Source of the DNA: Chromatiaceae bacterium
Lineage (GTDB): Bacteria; Pseudomonadota; Gammaproteobacteria; Chromatiales; Chromatiaceae
Assembly: GCA_016714645.1 (NCBI GenBank)
Contig: JADKCI010000004.1
Span: 411,001-475,000, forward strand
Direction of reading: 5' to 3'
DNA length: 64,000 bases
Part shown: positions 34,564 to 44,400 of the stretch, in pieces
How positions within the stretch are numbered: position 1 is the first letter of the stretch
Layout of the letters: each line of letters begins with the position of its first letter
Position numbers and translations under genes: made by a program
The notes under the pieces: model-generated
Told to the model about the DNA's origin: nothing
The model's database searches: none
The model's input: only the letters and a program-made list of their open reading frames with translations

Positions 34564-34803
34564 CTAATCATCATTCCCAATCGTCCCCAGCCCCGACCCA
34601 TCCAACAGCGTCGCCCCGCTCGGGCCGCTCAGGTTGACGAAAAAGGTCTCATTCCCCTCCTTAACCCGGTTCCCCCGCACCGCGACGCTCACCGTCCGCG
34701 CCAACTGGCCGGCCGGGAAGGTCAGCACGCCGCAGGTGGCGACGTAATCACTGCCGGCCTGAGCCGTGCCGTTGGCGGTGGCGTACTTGACCGTCACGGC
34801 GCC
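34564..34803 (-). repeat. Calx-beta fragment, copy 2
   Basis: The segment encodes VTVKYATANGTAQAGSDY through ETFFVNLSGPSGATLLDG to GTIGNDD and a TAG stop, i.e. the C-terminal end of a Calx-beta protein. It joins abruptly to sequence upstream of the UPF0175 gene. Differences from copy 3 are scattered single bases. Confidence 0.8.
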
Positions 34804-34887
34804 TCTGGGTGGTATCCGGGGGGCGTGCCGGCTACCATGTCCAACAGGAGGTTCTGGATACCCCATCGAGACGAAGAGGAGAGCGCC

Positions 34888-35142
34888 ATGACCCAATTGA
34901 CCTTGGAAATGCCGGAAGAGGTCTTTGCCACCTTGCGTAAGAGTTCACAGGAGTTTACCCACGAGCTGCGCACTGCGGCCGCCGTCAAGTGGTACGAGTT
35001 GGAGCTCGTCTCCCAGGGTCGGGCCGCGGAAATCGCCGGCCTGACCCGCGCGGAATTCATCACGGCCTTGGGCCAGTACCAGGTCAGCCCCTTCCAGTAC
35101 AGCGCGGAGGAGGTTCTGGAGGATCTGGCCGGTGTTGATTGA
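34888..35142 (+). CDS. UPF0175 family antitoxin-like protein
   Basis: 84 residues from the ATG with GAGGAGAG upstream. TLEMPEEVFATLR, AAAVKWYELELVSQGRAAEIAGLTRAEF and the helix that follows match UPF0175, a small HTH family usually paired with DUF3368 PIN toxins. The neighbouring gene is such a toxin, overlapping by 11 bases, but broken. It probably served as antitoxin. Confidence 0.8.
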   Translation: MTQLTLEMPEEVFATLRKSSQEFTHELRTAAAVKWYELELVSQGRAAEIAGLTRAEFITALGQYQVSPFQYSAEEVLEDLAGVD

Positions 35143-35439
35143 GCAAGTGGTCATCAACGCCTCGCCCTTGATTACCCTGTTTCGCGCCAAGCTGCATCCG
35201 TTGCTACCCCGGTTGTTTCCCGAAGTGCTGGTGCCGGACGCCGTTTGGGCGGAGGTGGTCAATCGCACCCATAGCGACCCGGCCACGCGAGGACTGCCGA
35301 AAGCCGATTAGGCCCTGCGGCGCGCCGTGGCCAGTCGCCCGGAAGTCACCGCCTGGGGGCTCGGCGCCTGCAAGATGCCGGGCTATGGTTGTCGGAGGCC
35401 CTGATCACGCGACTGGCGGCCGATGATACGGCGAAGTAA
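35132..35439 (+). pseudogene. DUF3368 PIN-type toxin remnant
   Basis: A GTG start overlapping the antitoxin reads VLIEQVVINASPLITLFRAK, with the PIN-type start, then PDAVWAEVVNR, to GLPKAD and TAG (35309-35311) where the family usually has Trp. After it the frame continues ALRRAVASRPEVTAWGLGA, then another frame gives GLWLSEALITRLAADDTAK at the C-terminus. The middle, with catalytic acids and the GTGG loop, is deleted. Confidence 0.75.
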
Positions 35440-35539
35440 ACCCGCCGCCCGGTAGTGCCTCCATCGGCGGGATAATAGTCAGCTTATCCTTATTCATCAG
35501 CCTACGAAGGGGTTGGCTGCCTGTCCACCCCCCTTCCCG

Positions 35540-35812
35540 CTAATCATCATTCCCAATCGTCCCCAGCCCCCGCCCATCCAACAGCGTCGCCCCGCTGGGG
35601 CCGCTCAGGTTGACGTAAAACGTCTCATGCCCCTCCTTAACCCGCTCCCCCCGCACGGCAACGCTCACCGTCCGCGCCAACTGGCCGGCCGGGAAGGTCA
35701 GCACGCCGCTGGTAGCGACGTAATCACTGCCAGCCTGGGCCGTGCCGTTGGCGGTGGCGTATTTGACCGTCACGGCGCCGCTACTGGCGCGCGTCAGGCT
35801 GACCTTGAACAG
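35540..35812 (-). repeat. Calx-beta fragment, copy 3 (longest)
   Basis: This copy encodes LFKVSLTRASSGAVTVKYAT through VNLSGPSGATLLDGRGLG and IGNDD with a TAG stop, nearly a full Calx-beta repeat of about 90 residues. It joins directly to a LysR fragment near 35830. Calx-beta domains are found in large exported adhesins; here only the C-terminal end survives. Confidence 0.8.
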
Positions 35813-35858
35813 CGCATTCTTTCTGCCACTGTGACCCTCGGCGAGGGTGACATCCGCA

Positions 35859-36083
35859 CACGAATACTGCCTGAGGATACTGGCGGAGCTGGAGGAGGCG
35901 GAAGCGCTCATCGCCGGGGGCAACCGCGAACCCACCGGCCGCCTGCGCGTCACCGTTCCGGCGGCCTTCGTACGACTCCATATCGCACCGCTGGTCCCGG
36001 TCTTTCTCCACCGCCACCCCAAGGTACGGCTGTCGCTCCACCTCTCGGACCCGCAGATCGACCTGATCGAGAAGGGCAAATAA
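35859..36083 (+). pseudogene. LysR-type regulator fragment
   Basis: The frame encodes HEYCLRILAELEEAEALIAG, then GRLRVTVPAAFVRLHIAPLV and HPKVRLSLHLSDPQIDLIEKG, which is the linker helix and the first part of the effector-binding domain of a LysR regulator. The DNA-binding domain and the rest of the effector domain are absent; it ends in TAA. Confidence 0.75.
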
Positions 36084-36617
36084 TCACCCCGATGCCGAGC
36101 AAGGTGGAATCGGGATCGACGACAGTGGCAGAAACATCGGCGTTGGCGCCGGGCGATCGAGTAAGGCGCCCTCAACCGGGAACAGGGGCTCGAAGCCATA
36201 AGCACGGTAGAATCCCAGCGCATCGGGCTTGGCGTCGACAACCACTCCGACACAGCCGATCTCGTCGGCGGTGCGGCTGGCAAGGGTCAAGGCGAACCGC
36301 AACAACGCCTGGCCGATCCCTCGGCCCTGTGCCTGCGCGGCGACCGCCAACCGCGCCACGCGCAGCACCGGCAACGGATACCGAGGCAGTCGGCGACGAC
36401 GCTCGGCCGGGAGTGCGTCAATCTCGATCTCGGACGGCGAGACGGTGACGAAGCCAAGCATTGCGTCCCCGTCCACAGCGACGTAGGTCACGCCGATGTG
36501 GTGGCGAAACTGGTTCTGGCCAGCAAAGCGCTGGAAGAACCGGTCGAGATCCGGATTGCCGCTGGAGAACCGGCCACGATCATCGCCGGGTGCCAATACC
36601 CGGATCTGAACGCTCAT
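36084..36617 (-). CDS. GNAT acetyltransferase, TacT-like toxin
   Basis: 177 residues. Acetyl-CoA motif A is VAAQAQGRGIGQALL; the N-terminal FSSGNPDLDRFFQRFAGQNQ and the C-terminal GFYRAYGFEPL match GNAT toxins that acetylate charged aminoacyl-tRNA and block translation. It overlaps a ribbon-helix-helix gene by ATGA, the usual arrangement for this toxin-antitoxin class. It looks intact, unlike the other pairs in this zone. Confidence 0.82.
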   Translation of the reverse strand: MSVQIRVLAPGDDRGRFSSGNPDLDRFFQRFAGQNQFRHHIGVTYVAVDGDAMLGFVTVSPSEIEIDALPAERRRRLPRYPLPVLRVARLAVAAQAQGRGIGQALLRFALTLASRTADEIGCVGVVVDAKPDALGFYRAYGFEPLFPVEGALLDRPAPTPMFLPLSSIPIPPCSASG

Positions 36618-36907
36618 GACGTTCCGTCGCGCTCCGGCTCCGGGTCCTCGCCGAAAAGCTCACGCATGGCCCGATTGGGTCCTTCGCCAGTTGCCAGCCG
36701 TTCCAACAGGCGCTCCCCCGACTCGGCGGTCACCACGAGCCGCGGCGGCACCTGGGCGTCTTCAGGAAGTTCGTTGAGTGCCTGCAGGTGATGCAGGAGG
36801 GCCTGTTCGATCACAAATCCCTTCTTCAGGCCCCGTGCCCGGACATAGCGTTCGAGCCGATCACGGGTTTCGGGGGAGATGTTGGCGGAAATTTGGGTTA
36901 CGTTCAT
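36614..36907 (-). CDS. Ribbon-helix-helix antitoxin paired with GNAT toxin
   Basis: 97 residues from MNVTQISANIS; the longer reading would start within the operator region. NVTQISANISPETRDRLERY is the RHH strand and first helix; GFVIEQALLHHLQAL is the second. The acidic C-terminal half (ELFGEDPEPERDG) likely blocks the toxin. A perfect palindrome lies 17 bases before the start. Confidence 0.8.
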   Translation of the reverse strand: MNVTQISANISPETRDRLERYVRARGLKKGFVIEQALLHHLQALNELPEDAQVPPRLVVTAESGERLLERLATGEGPNRAMRELFGEDPEPERDGTS

Positions 36908-36923
36908 CTTGATTATCGCACGC

Positions 36924-36939
36924 CCTACAGAACTGTAGG
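36924..36939. promoter_or_regulatory. Perfect palindrome, operator candidate of the GNAT-RHH pair
   Basis: CCTACAG-AA-CTGTAGG is a 7-base inverted repeat just upstream of the antitoxin start. There is no T-run, so it is not a terminator. RHH antitoxins bind such sites to repress their own operon. Confidence 0.6.
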
Positions 36940-37008
36940 AAAGTCTAGCACAAGGAGTCATGGAGGAGCGCCGGGAACCGCCCTGCGGGGCAGCTACCCC
37001 CTTCTTCT

Positions 37009-37647
37009 TTACCGATGAGGCGGCTCCGGCCGCCTTTTTGGGTGCCCGCGCGGCCCGCGCGCCTCACCCCTCATCCCTTCCAGGGCGCGGCGGAACGCGT
37101 CGCTGTTCTCGCCGCCGGACTTGAGATGGCTCGGCACCAGGGTCGGCGGGTGGCCCCGGCCGGAGACATCGACCCGCACCTCGGGCAGGAAGCGGGTCAG
37201 GTCATTGGCCAGGGCGTCCCCGGACAGGAGGGCGCTGGTCCAGATCGTGCTGTCGGTGATCGGGAAGTCCGAGAGGAGGGCATTGCGCAGGCCGCCGAAG
37301 GGTCCGCCGGGGGCGATGGTCACATAGGGATAGCCCAACTGCTTGGCCAGGGTGCGCAGATAGCCGGCATCGGCGCTGCTGGCGATCTCCTGGAGGGCCA
37401 CCACCTCGGCATCGAGGCGCCCGAGCACGGCGGCCACCGCCTGATAGTGGCTGCTCCCAGGCGGCCCCAGCGTTTCCAGGTTCCAGGTCACCACCCGTAA
37501 CGCCTGATCGGCCAGGGCAAAGGGGGCGGTCAGGGCCCGTTCAGGGGAGGGTACGCTAGCGTGCGGGAGCCAAAATGAGAATTGCTGGCAGGTGAGGCCT
37601 TCACCTTGCCCCATTACCCTTCTGCCCCTAAACTCGCCAGCAACCAA
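37009..37647 (-). pseudogene. Endonuclease/exonuclease/phosphatase-family protein, both ends altered
   Basis: The core reads DQALRVVTWNLETLGPPG, EVVALQEIASSADA (catalytic Glu), GGLRNALLSDFPI, and ends VPSHLKSGGENSDAFRRA. The C-terminal third with the Asp-x-Asn and catalytic Asp-His residues is missing, replaced by an arginine- and proline-rich tail. The N-terminus lacks the signal peptide seen in the second fragment at 13907. It is probably a truncated relic of a periplasmic or exported nuclease. Confidence 0.65.
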
Positions 37648-37758
37648 ACCCGCCCAGGCGATGTCTCATGGCGTGGCCCTGAAACGCGAGGAATCCTGGG
37701 CCGATCACCAGGCGATCATGGCCTGACCCACGCTCTACACAACACGGGAGTGCCCCGT

Positions 37759-38043
37759 ATGACCGAGCCCCTGTTTGAACTTGGCCAGGTCGTCATGACC
37801 CGGACCGCGCAACTGGCCTTGGATAAGCGCGGGCAACTGCACATCGTCCAGACCATGCTTAACCGCCACGCCCTGGGTGACTGGGGCGACCTGGACAAGG
37901 AGGATATTCAGGCCAACAACGCGGCCCTCCGGGATGGGGACCGGCTGCTGAGCGCCTACCAATTCGACGATGGCTTCAAGGTGTGGATCATCACCGAGGC
38001 CGACCGCTCCGCCACCACGGTCCTCCTGCCCGAGGATTACTGA
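37759..38043 (+). CDS. Small conserved-type hypothetical protein
   Basis: 94 residues from ATG (MTEPLFELGQVVMT). FELGQVVMTRTAQLAL, DWGDLDKEDIQANNAAL, GDRLLSAYQ and FKVWIITEADRSATTVLLPEDY resemble a small soluble family seen on plasmids and accessory islands, often misnamed as a type I restriction subunit. It has no membrane or DNA-binding motif. The function is unknown. It begins the non-degraded part after the decayed zone. Confidence 0.65.
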   Translation: MTEPLFELGQVVMTRTAQLALDKRGQLHIVQTMLNRHALGDWGDLDKEDIQANNAALRDGDRLLSAYQFDDGFKVWIITEADRSATTVLLPEDY

Positions 38044-38128
38044 GACCCTGCCATGAGCTTCCCGCGACGGCATCTCGCAGGCCTGGGGCGCTGGGGAAAG
38101 GGGGCACAGCCGTTAACCTGGTATCGCT

Positions 38129-38539
38129 ATGGTGTCTTTAATGCGTTGGCGTAAACCGCCCCTGGATGCCTGTCCCTGTGGCGCCCCTCATGCCTATGCC
38201 GCCTGCTGCGGACGCTATCTGGATGCCGGCCAATTGCCGCCCACGGCCGAGGCCCTGATGCGCTCGCGCTACGTAGCCTATGTCCGGAAACGCTCCGACT
38301 ATGTGCTGCGGACTTGGCACCCATCCACCCGGCCCGCCCATCTCGATCTGGAGACGGAATCGGTGCCTTGGCTGGGCTTGAAAGTCATCCGCGCGGTAGC
38401 AGGTGGTCCTGAGGACACCCAGGGCACCGTGGAATTTGTCGCCCGCTACAAAATCGCCGGCCGGGCCCATCGGCTGCGCGAGATCAGCCGTTTTACGCGT
38501 GAGGAAGGCCAGTGGTTTTATCTGGACGCCCAGGACTGA
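38129..38539 (+). CDS. ychJ: YchJ-like UPF0225 protein
   Basis: 136 residues (a start 4 codons later is possible). The N-terminal zinc motif is CPCGAPHAYAACC; then ALMRSRYVAYV, YVLRTWHPSTRP, and EISRFTREEGQWFYLD match UPF0225/YchJ. E. coli YchJ has a second, C-terminal SEC-C zinc motif; here it is absent. The function is not established. It ends 5 bases before the next gene, so the two may be co-transcribed. Confidence 0.82.
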   Translation: MVSLMRWRKPPLDACPCGAPHAYAACCGRYLDAGQLPPTAEALMRSRYVAYVRKRSDYVLRTWHPSTRPAHLDLETESVPWLGLKVIRAVAGGPEDTQGTVEFVARYKIAGRAHRLREISRFTREEGQWFYLDAQD

Positions 38540-38544
38540 CGCCC

Positions 38545-39702
38545 GTGGACCGCCTGCGCGGGGCCTTGTGGGGCCTGTTCGTTGGCGATGCGCTGGCGAT
38601 GCCCGTCCATTGGTATTACGACATCACCGCCCTGCGGCGGGATTTCGGGACCATCCGCGACTATCAGGGCCCCAAGGCGCGCCATCCCAACTCCATCATG
38701 CCTCTGGCCAGTACCGGTCGCGCGGGACGTGGCTCCCAGGAGGGTGAGGTGGTCGGCGGCGTCATTCTCAAGGGCAAGAAGCCGTACTGGGGCCAACCCC
38801 ATGTCCATTACCACCAGGGGCTGCGACCGGGTGACAACACCCTGAATCTGCTCTGTGTCCGGGTGCTGCTGCGGACCCTGAACGCCGCCGGACGTTATGA
38901 TTCAGCGGCCTTTTTGCGCGATTATCTGGCCTTCATGACGGCCCCGGATAGTCACAATGACCTCTACGCCGAGTCCTACCACCGGGAGTTCTTCGCGAAT
39001 TTCGCCCGGGGCCTGCCACCGGAGCGCTGCGCTGGCGCGGAAGGGCACGATACCGCCTCGATCGGCGGCCTGGTGGGGTTGCCACCGGTGATTTTCGCCA
39101 CCTGGTTGGCGGGCGCCGACCCGGCGGCGGTGAAGACCGCCCTCCTGACCCATCTGCGCCTGACCCACCGTTCCCAGACCCTCGAACGCTATGCCCTGGC
39201 CTTGGGCGACTTGCTGGTGAGCCTGCTGCGGGAGCCTTACTCCCCGGTGGCGCCTCTGGCCCGCACCCTGGCCCAGGGGCTGGGCTTCCGGTTGGGAGAC
39301 CTCCTCCAGAAGGTCCAGCGCAACCAGTTGGGGGATTTGGACGTCATCGGGGGCCTGCTGAGCCCGGCCTGTTATATCGATCAGTCGTTCCCGGCCGTCC
39401 TCTATCTGGCGGCCCGCTACGCCGATGATTTCGAGGCGGCGCTGGTGGCCAATACCAACGTCGGCGGTGACAATTGCCATCGAGGGGCCGTTCTGGGAGC
39501 GATTCTGGGCGCGGCCCTGGGCTACGAGGCGATCCCGGAGCGCTGGATTCAGGGACTGACGGCGCGCGCCGAACTGGCGGCGGAGATCGAGACCTTCATC
39601 GCCCGGTTCGAGTGGGCGTCCGCCGCGAGTGACTGCCTGCTACCAGCGGGCAGGTCCCAATCCCTATCGTCTCCGATCCAGGGCCCAGAGAGGCCTGGTT
39701 GA
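38545..39702 (+). CDS. ADP-ribosylglycohydrolase family protein
   Basis: 385 residues from GTG (VDRLRGALWGLFVGDALA). The family's first metal site fits GALWGLFVGDALAMPVHWYY; the C-terminal motif is NVGGDNCHRGAVLGAILGAA, where the more common GGDTD is GGDNC, as in the crystallin-J1-like branch. The enzyme probably removes ADP-ribose from proteins or small molecules using Mg2+. It is not near nitrogen fixation genes, so it is not assigned as draG. Confidence 0.8.
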   Translation: MDRLRGALWGLFVGDALAMPVHWYYDITALRRDFGTIRDYQGPKARHPNSIMPLASTGRAGRGSQEGEVVGGVILKGKKPYWGQPHVHYHQGLRPGDNTLNLLCVRVLLRTLNAAGRYDSAAFLRDYLAFMTAPDSHNDLYAESYHREFFANFARGLPPERCAGAEGHDTASIGGLVGLPPVIFATWLAGADPAAVKTALLTHLRLTHRSQTLERYALALGDLLVSLLREPYSPVAPLARTLAQGLGFRLGDLLQKVQRNQLGDLDVIGGLLSPACYIDQSFPAVLYLAARYADDFEAALVANTNVGGDNCHRGAVLGAILGAALGYEAIPERWIQGLTARAELAAEIETFIARFEWASAASDCLLPAGRSQSLSSPIQGPERPG

Positions 39703-39769
39703 GACACCTCGGACCTAACCTCGGTCAGCCGGGGCTGGGGGAGGCCCTTTGACTCGGGAGCAATCGGGC

Positions 39770-41458
39770 ATGCCTGCCAAAGCCATCGCGACTTTAAGGT
39801 CGCTGATCGTCGCCGGGGTCTTGTTGGCCTTGGTCCAACCCTCCGCCTGGGGTGAATCCCCGGCGCCCGCGCACCCTGACCACGCGGGGCATGAACATCC
39901 GGAGGAGGCCGCCCAGGATGATAGGTGGCATCGCCTGCAGGATTGGGTGATCGGCATCCTGGGGGGCGTCCATCCCCATGCCACCGATCATGACGCTGAG
40001 GGGCATCTGGAACCCCTGGCGGTGACCCTCTTCAGCGATCGGACGGAGCTCTTCGCGGAACTGCCGCCCCTGGTGGTGGGTGAAACCGCCGAGTTTCTGG
40101 TGCATCTGACCCGCCTCGCGGATTTCAAGCCCATCGAGGTGGGCGAGGTCCGGGTGACCCTCGCGGGCGGCGACGCCCCGGACGAGACCTTCATCGCCCC
40201 ATCCCCCTCCCGCCCTGGGCTATTCCGGGTAGCGGTGTCCCCAGCGGCGGCGGGTGAGCGGCGGGTGCGCATCAGCCTCGCGAGTTCGGAGCTGCAGGAC
40301 ACGCATGACCTGGGCAACCTTACCCTCTACCCCAGCCACCTGGCGGCCGAGCATGTGGCTGGCGAGGGCGTTGCGGAGGAAGGCGGCGTGGTCCTGCTCA
40401 AGGAGCAGCAATGGCGATCGGACTTCGCCACCGCGGTTGCCACGCCGCGCCGGCTGCGCGGGTCCGTCCCGGCCACGGGACTGCTGCGGCCGAGCGCGGA
40501 TGGCGAGGCCCAGGTCACATCCCCGATCGACGGCCATCTGAGGCCCGCGCCCGGAGGCTTTCCCTACACGGGGATGCCGGTGGACGAGGGCCAGGTCCTG
40601 GCCTATCTGGTGCCCCAGCTCGGGGGGGACACCGATGTGGCGGGCCTGGAGTTGAGCGTCACGCGGGCGGCCTCGGCCCGGGATCTGGCCCGTCAGGAGC
40701 GCGAGCGCCTGGATGCCCTCTGGCAACAGCGTTCCGTCCCCAATCGGGAGGTGCTTCAGGCGCGCAGTGCCGAGGAGGTGGCGGAGGCGGAACTCGCGGC
40801 CGCCAGCAAGCGCCTGGCGCAGGTTACGCGTACCCCGGAGGGCGAGGCGGCGGGGGTGCCGGTGCGGGCACCTATCGGGGGCCTGGTGGCCCAGGTTCAG
40901 GTTGCCGCCGGTGGCTTCGTGGCGGAGGGCGAACGGCTCTTTCATTTCGTGAACCCCGAGCGGTTCTGGCTTGAGGCCCGGGTCGCCGAGGCGGACATCG
41001 GCGCCATCCGCCAGCCCCAGGGTGCCTGGTTCCAGGTGCCGGGGTTCGCTACGGCCTTCGAGGTCTCCGCGGACCAGGGGGCGCGCCTGGTGGCCTTCGG
41101 GGCCCTGGTGGACGCCCAGAGCCGCACCGTACCCGTCATCTTCGAGTTTCCGCGACCGGATGCCCGGCTGCGGGTCGGTCAGGCGGTCAACGCCAGGGTC
41201 TTTACCGGCGAGGAGGAGGAGGCCCTGGCCGTGCCGGCCGGTGCCCTGATCAACGATGCGGGGGCTGATGTCGTCTATGTGCAAACCGGCGGCGAACGCT
41301 TCGCGCGCCGGCTGGTGCGCACCGGGCTGCGCGATGGCGATTACGTGGCTATTATCGAGGGCCTGGCCCCGGGGGAGCGGGTGGTGAGTCGTGGCGCCTA
41401 TCGGGTGCATCTGGCCGCCGGGGCCCCCGCCGAGGCCGGTCATGGCCATGCCCACTGA
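39770..41458 (+). CDS. RND efflux periplasmic adaptor, CusB/CzcB family
   Basis: 562 residues from MPAKAIATL (a TTG 7 codons upstream is less likely). A signal peptide covers about 1-28, followed by a His-rich segment (HPDHAGHEHPEE, GGVHPHATDHD) likely to bind metal. The lipoyl and hairpin parts (SPIDGHL, LARQERERLDALWQ, VRAPIGGLVAQV) and the C-terminal beta-barrel and MP domains follow. The protein ends in GHGHAH. It links an RND pump to an outer-membrane channel. It lies 9 bases before the pump gene; no channel gene is seen. Confidence 0.87.
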   Translation: MPAKAIATLRSLIVAGVLLALVQPSAWGESPAPAHPDHAGHEHPEEAAQDDRWHRLQDWVIGILGGVHPHATDHDAEGHLEPLAVTLFSDRTELFAELPPLVVGETAEFLVHLTRLADFKPIEVGEVRVTLAGGDAPDETFIAPSPSRPGLFRVAVSPAAAGERRVRISLASSELQDTHDLGNLTLYPSHLAAEHVAGEGVAEEGGVVLLKEQQWRSDFATAVATPRRLRGSVPATGLLRPSADGEAQVTSPIDGHLRPAPGGFPYTGMPVDEGQVLAYLVPQLGGDTDVAGLELSVTRAASARDLARQERERLDALWQQRSVPNREVLQARSAEEVAEAELAAASKRLAQVTRTPEGEAAGVPVRAPIGGLVAQVQVAAGGFVAEGERLFHFVNPERFWLEARVAEADIGAIRQPQGAWFQVPGFATAFEVSADQGARLVAFGALVDAQSRTVPVIFEFPRPDARLRVGQAVNARVFTGEEEEALAVPAGALINDAGADVVYVQTGGERFARRLVRTGLRDGDYVAIIEGLAPGERVVSRGAYRVHLAAGAPAEAGHGHAH

Positions 41459-41467
41459 GAGCCCATC

Positions 41468-44400
41468 ATGATTGCCGCCCTCCTGCGCTGGTCCCTGAAG
41501 GACCGACTCTTCGTGCTTGCCGCCGCTCTGCTGCTCCTGGGTTACGGCCTTGACCGCACCCTGACCATGCCGGTGGATGTGTTTCCCGACCTTACCGCGC
41601 CCACGGTCACGGTACTGGCGGAGGCCCCGGGGCTGGCGCCCACCGAGATGGAGACCCTGGTCACCCTGCCTATCGAGGCCGCCCTTAACGGGGCCGCCGG
41701 GGTGCGCCGCATCCGCTCCTCCACCGGCATCGGCACGGCCATGGTCTGGGTGGAGTTTGACTGGGGGACCGATATCCCCCGGGCGCGCCAGGTGGTGACG
41801 GAGCACCTCCAGACCGCCCGCGCCTCCCTCCCCCCGGATATTCCGGCGCCGGTCCTGGCCCCGGTGACCTCCATCATGGGGGAGGTGATGTTCATCGCCC
41901 TGCGTGCCGAGGGGGACGCCCCTTCTTATGACCTCATGACCCTCAAGACGGTCGCGGACGGGAACCTGCGCCGGCAACTGCTGGCCGTTCCCGGGGTGGC
42001 GCAGGTGGTCATCACGGGTGGCGAGACCCGCCAGTATCAGGTGCTGGTCGATCCGGTGAAGCTGGCCAACTATCGCATTGGCCTCGATCAGGTCAGCGCG
42101 GCCCTGAGCGAGACCAATGAGAACACCTCCGCCGGTTTTCTGGTCGAGAACGGGCAGGAGTATTTGATCAATGGCCTGGGACGGGTGCACAGCCCGGACG
42201 ATATCGCCGCGACGGTCGTGGATCTGCGCGATGGCGTGCCGGTTCGCATCGCCGACCTCGCTGGGGTGCGCATCGGTCCCGCCATCACCCGCGGCACGGC
42301 CGCGGCCAACGGCCACCCGGCGGTGGTGCTCGCCATTCAGAAGCAGCCCGGGGCCAACACCCTGGCCCTGACCGAACGCCTCGACGCCCGCATGACCGAG
42401 CTCCAGGCGGGTCTGCCGGCGGGCATGCTGATCGAAACGGGGCTCTTCCGCCAGGCGGATTTCATCCAGGCGGCGGTCACCCATGTGCGGGTGGCCCTGC
42501 GCGACGGCGCCCTCATGGTCCTGGTGATCGTCTTCGCCTTCCTGGGGAGTGCCGCGGCCACGGCCATCACGGTCCTGGCTATCCCCCTGTCCCTGCTGGC
42601 CGCCGTCCTGGTCCTGGATGCCTTGGGGGCCAGCATCAACACCATGACACTCGGTGGCATGGCCATTGCCGTCGGCGCCCTGGTGGACGATGCCATCATT
42701 GATGTGGAGAACATCGCCCGGCGCCTGCGCGAGGATGCGGCGCGCGCCCCCCAGGATCGGCGAGGGGTGACGCGGGTGGTCTTCGCCGCCACCCTGGAGA
42801 TTCAATCCTCCATCGTTTTTGCCACCCTCATCATCATCCTGGTGTTTCTGCCGCTCTTTTTCCTCTCCGGGGTGGAGGGGCGCCTCTTGCAGCCCCTGGG
42901 TCTTGCCTATGTGGTGGCGCTCGCCGCCTCCCTCTTGATCGCCATTACCCTGACGCCCGTGCTGTGCTCCTACCTCTTACCCCGCACCCGCGCGGTAAGG
43001 GCGGGACAAGAGCCCTGGCTGGTGAGCTGGCTCAAACGGCTCTATGCCCCACTGCTGGCGCGCACCCTGTCCCATTGGCGTCCCGTGGCCGTGAGTTCCC
43101 TGGTGTTGGTCCTCCTGGCCCTGGTTGCCCTGAGTCAGGCCGGCCAGGCCTTTCTGCCCCCCTTTAACGAGGGCAGTCTCACTCTGCTCGCCAACACGCC
43201 GCCGGGGACCTCCCTGGAGCAGTCCGATGCCCTGGCGGCGCAACTCGAGGACGCCCTGCTGGCACAGCCGGAGGTCCTTGGCACGGCCCGGCGGACGGGC
43301 CGCTCTGATCTGGCCGAGCACAGCATGGAGGTCAACGGCACGGAAATCGAGGTGACCCTGAGGGATTCCGGCAGGGATATGGAGGCCATCCTGGCCGAGC
43401 TGCGCGCGCGCGTGACGGGGATTCCCGGCATGAACGTCACCATCGGCCAACCCATCTCCCACCGGGTGGATCACATGCTCTCGGGTACCCGCGCCAGTAT
43501 CGCGGTGAAGGTCTTTGGCGATGACCTCTATGAACTGCGCCGCATCGCCAAGGCCATCGAGTCGCGGATGGCCGAGATCCCTGGCGTGGTGGATCTCATG
43601 GTCGAGCAGCAGGCGGACATCCCCTTTGTGACCATTGCGATCCGCCGCGAGGCGATTGCGCGCCATGGGTTGCGGGTCCGTGACGTCGCCACGACCATCG
43701 AGACGGCCTTCCATGGGCGGGTCCTGTCGAAGGTACTGGAGGGGCAGACCAGTTTTGATCTGGTCCTGCGGTATGAGGACGAGGCCCGCGAGGACATCCA
43801 GCGGGTACGCGAGACCCTGGTGACCACGCCCTCGGGGGCGCGCCTGCCGTTGCACGCCCTGGCGGATGTGCGCCGCGATCGGGGGCCCAATACCGTCAGC
43901 CGCGAGAATGTCCAACGGAAGATCGTGGTGTCCGCCAACGCGGCGGGGCGGGATCTGCATACCCTGGTGGACGAAATCCGCGGGGTCGTCGCGGACTCCG
44001 TCCCACTGCCCGGCGGCTACCGCGTCGAGTATGGCGGCCAGTTCGAAAGCGCGGCGCAGGCGACCCGGACCCTCTTGATCCTGGGCATTGGCGTGGTGAT
44101 CGGGATCTTCCTGCTCCTGTATGTCGCCTTTAAATCCGGTCGTGACGCCGCCCTGGTGATGCTCAACCTCCCCTTGGCGCTCATTGGCGGCGTGGTGGGG
44201 GTCTTTGCCGCCGGTGGGGTCGTGTCGGTGGCCTCCCTGGTGGGATTCATCACCCTTTTCGGGATCGCCGCGCGCAACGGCGTCATGTTGATCGCCCACA
44301 TCCGTCACCTGATCGAGGAAGAGGGTGTGGTCGATTTCCGGGAGGCGGTCCGACGTGGGGCCATGGAGCGGCTGGCGCCCATCTTCATGACCGCACTGGC

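Noticed and set aside
38053..38154. 33-codon frame overlapping the start of ychJ
   Set aside because: It starts with ATG but has no ribosome site or recognisable features, and it runs into the ychJ frame.
38545..39702. draG of the nitrogenase regulation system
   Set aside because: There is no draT or nif gene nearby, and the metal motif belongs to a broader ADP-ribosylglycohydrolase branch.
40220..42805. 861-codon open frame on the minus strand across the efflux genes
   Set aside because: It is antisense to clearly real CusB/CusA-type coding sequence, is rich in His, Gly, Arg and Gln without domain features, and reflects the high-GC third-position bias.
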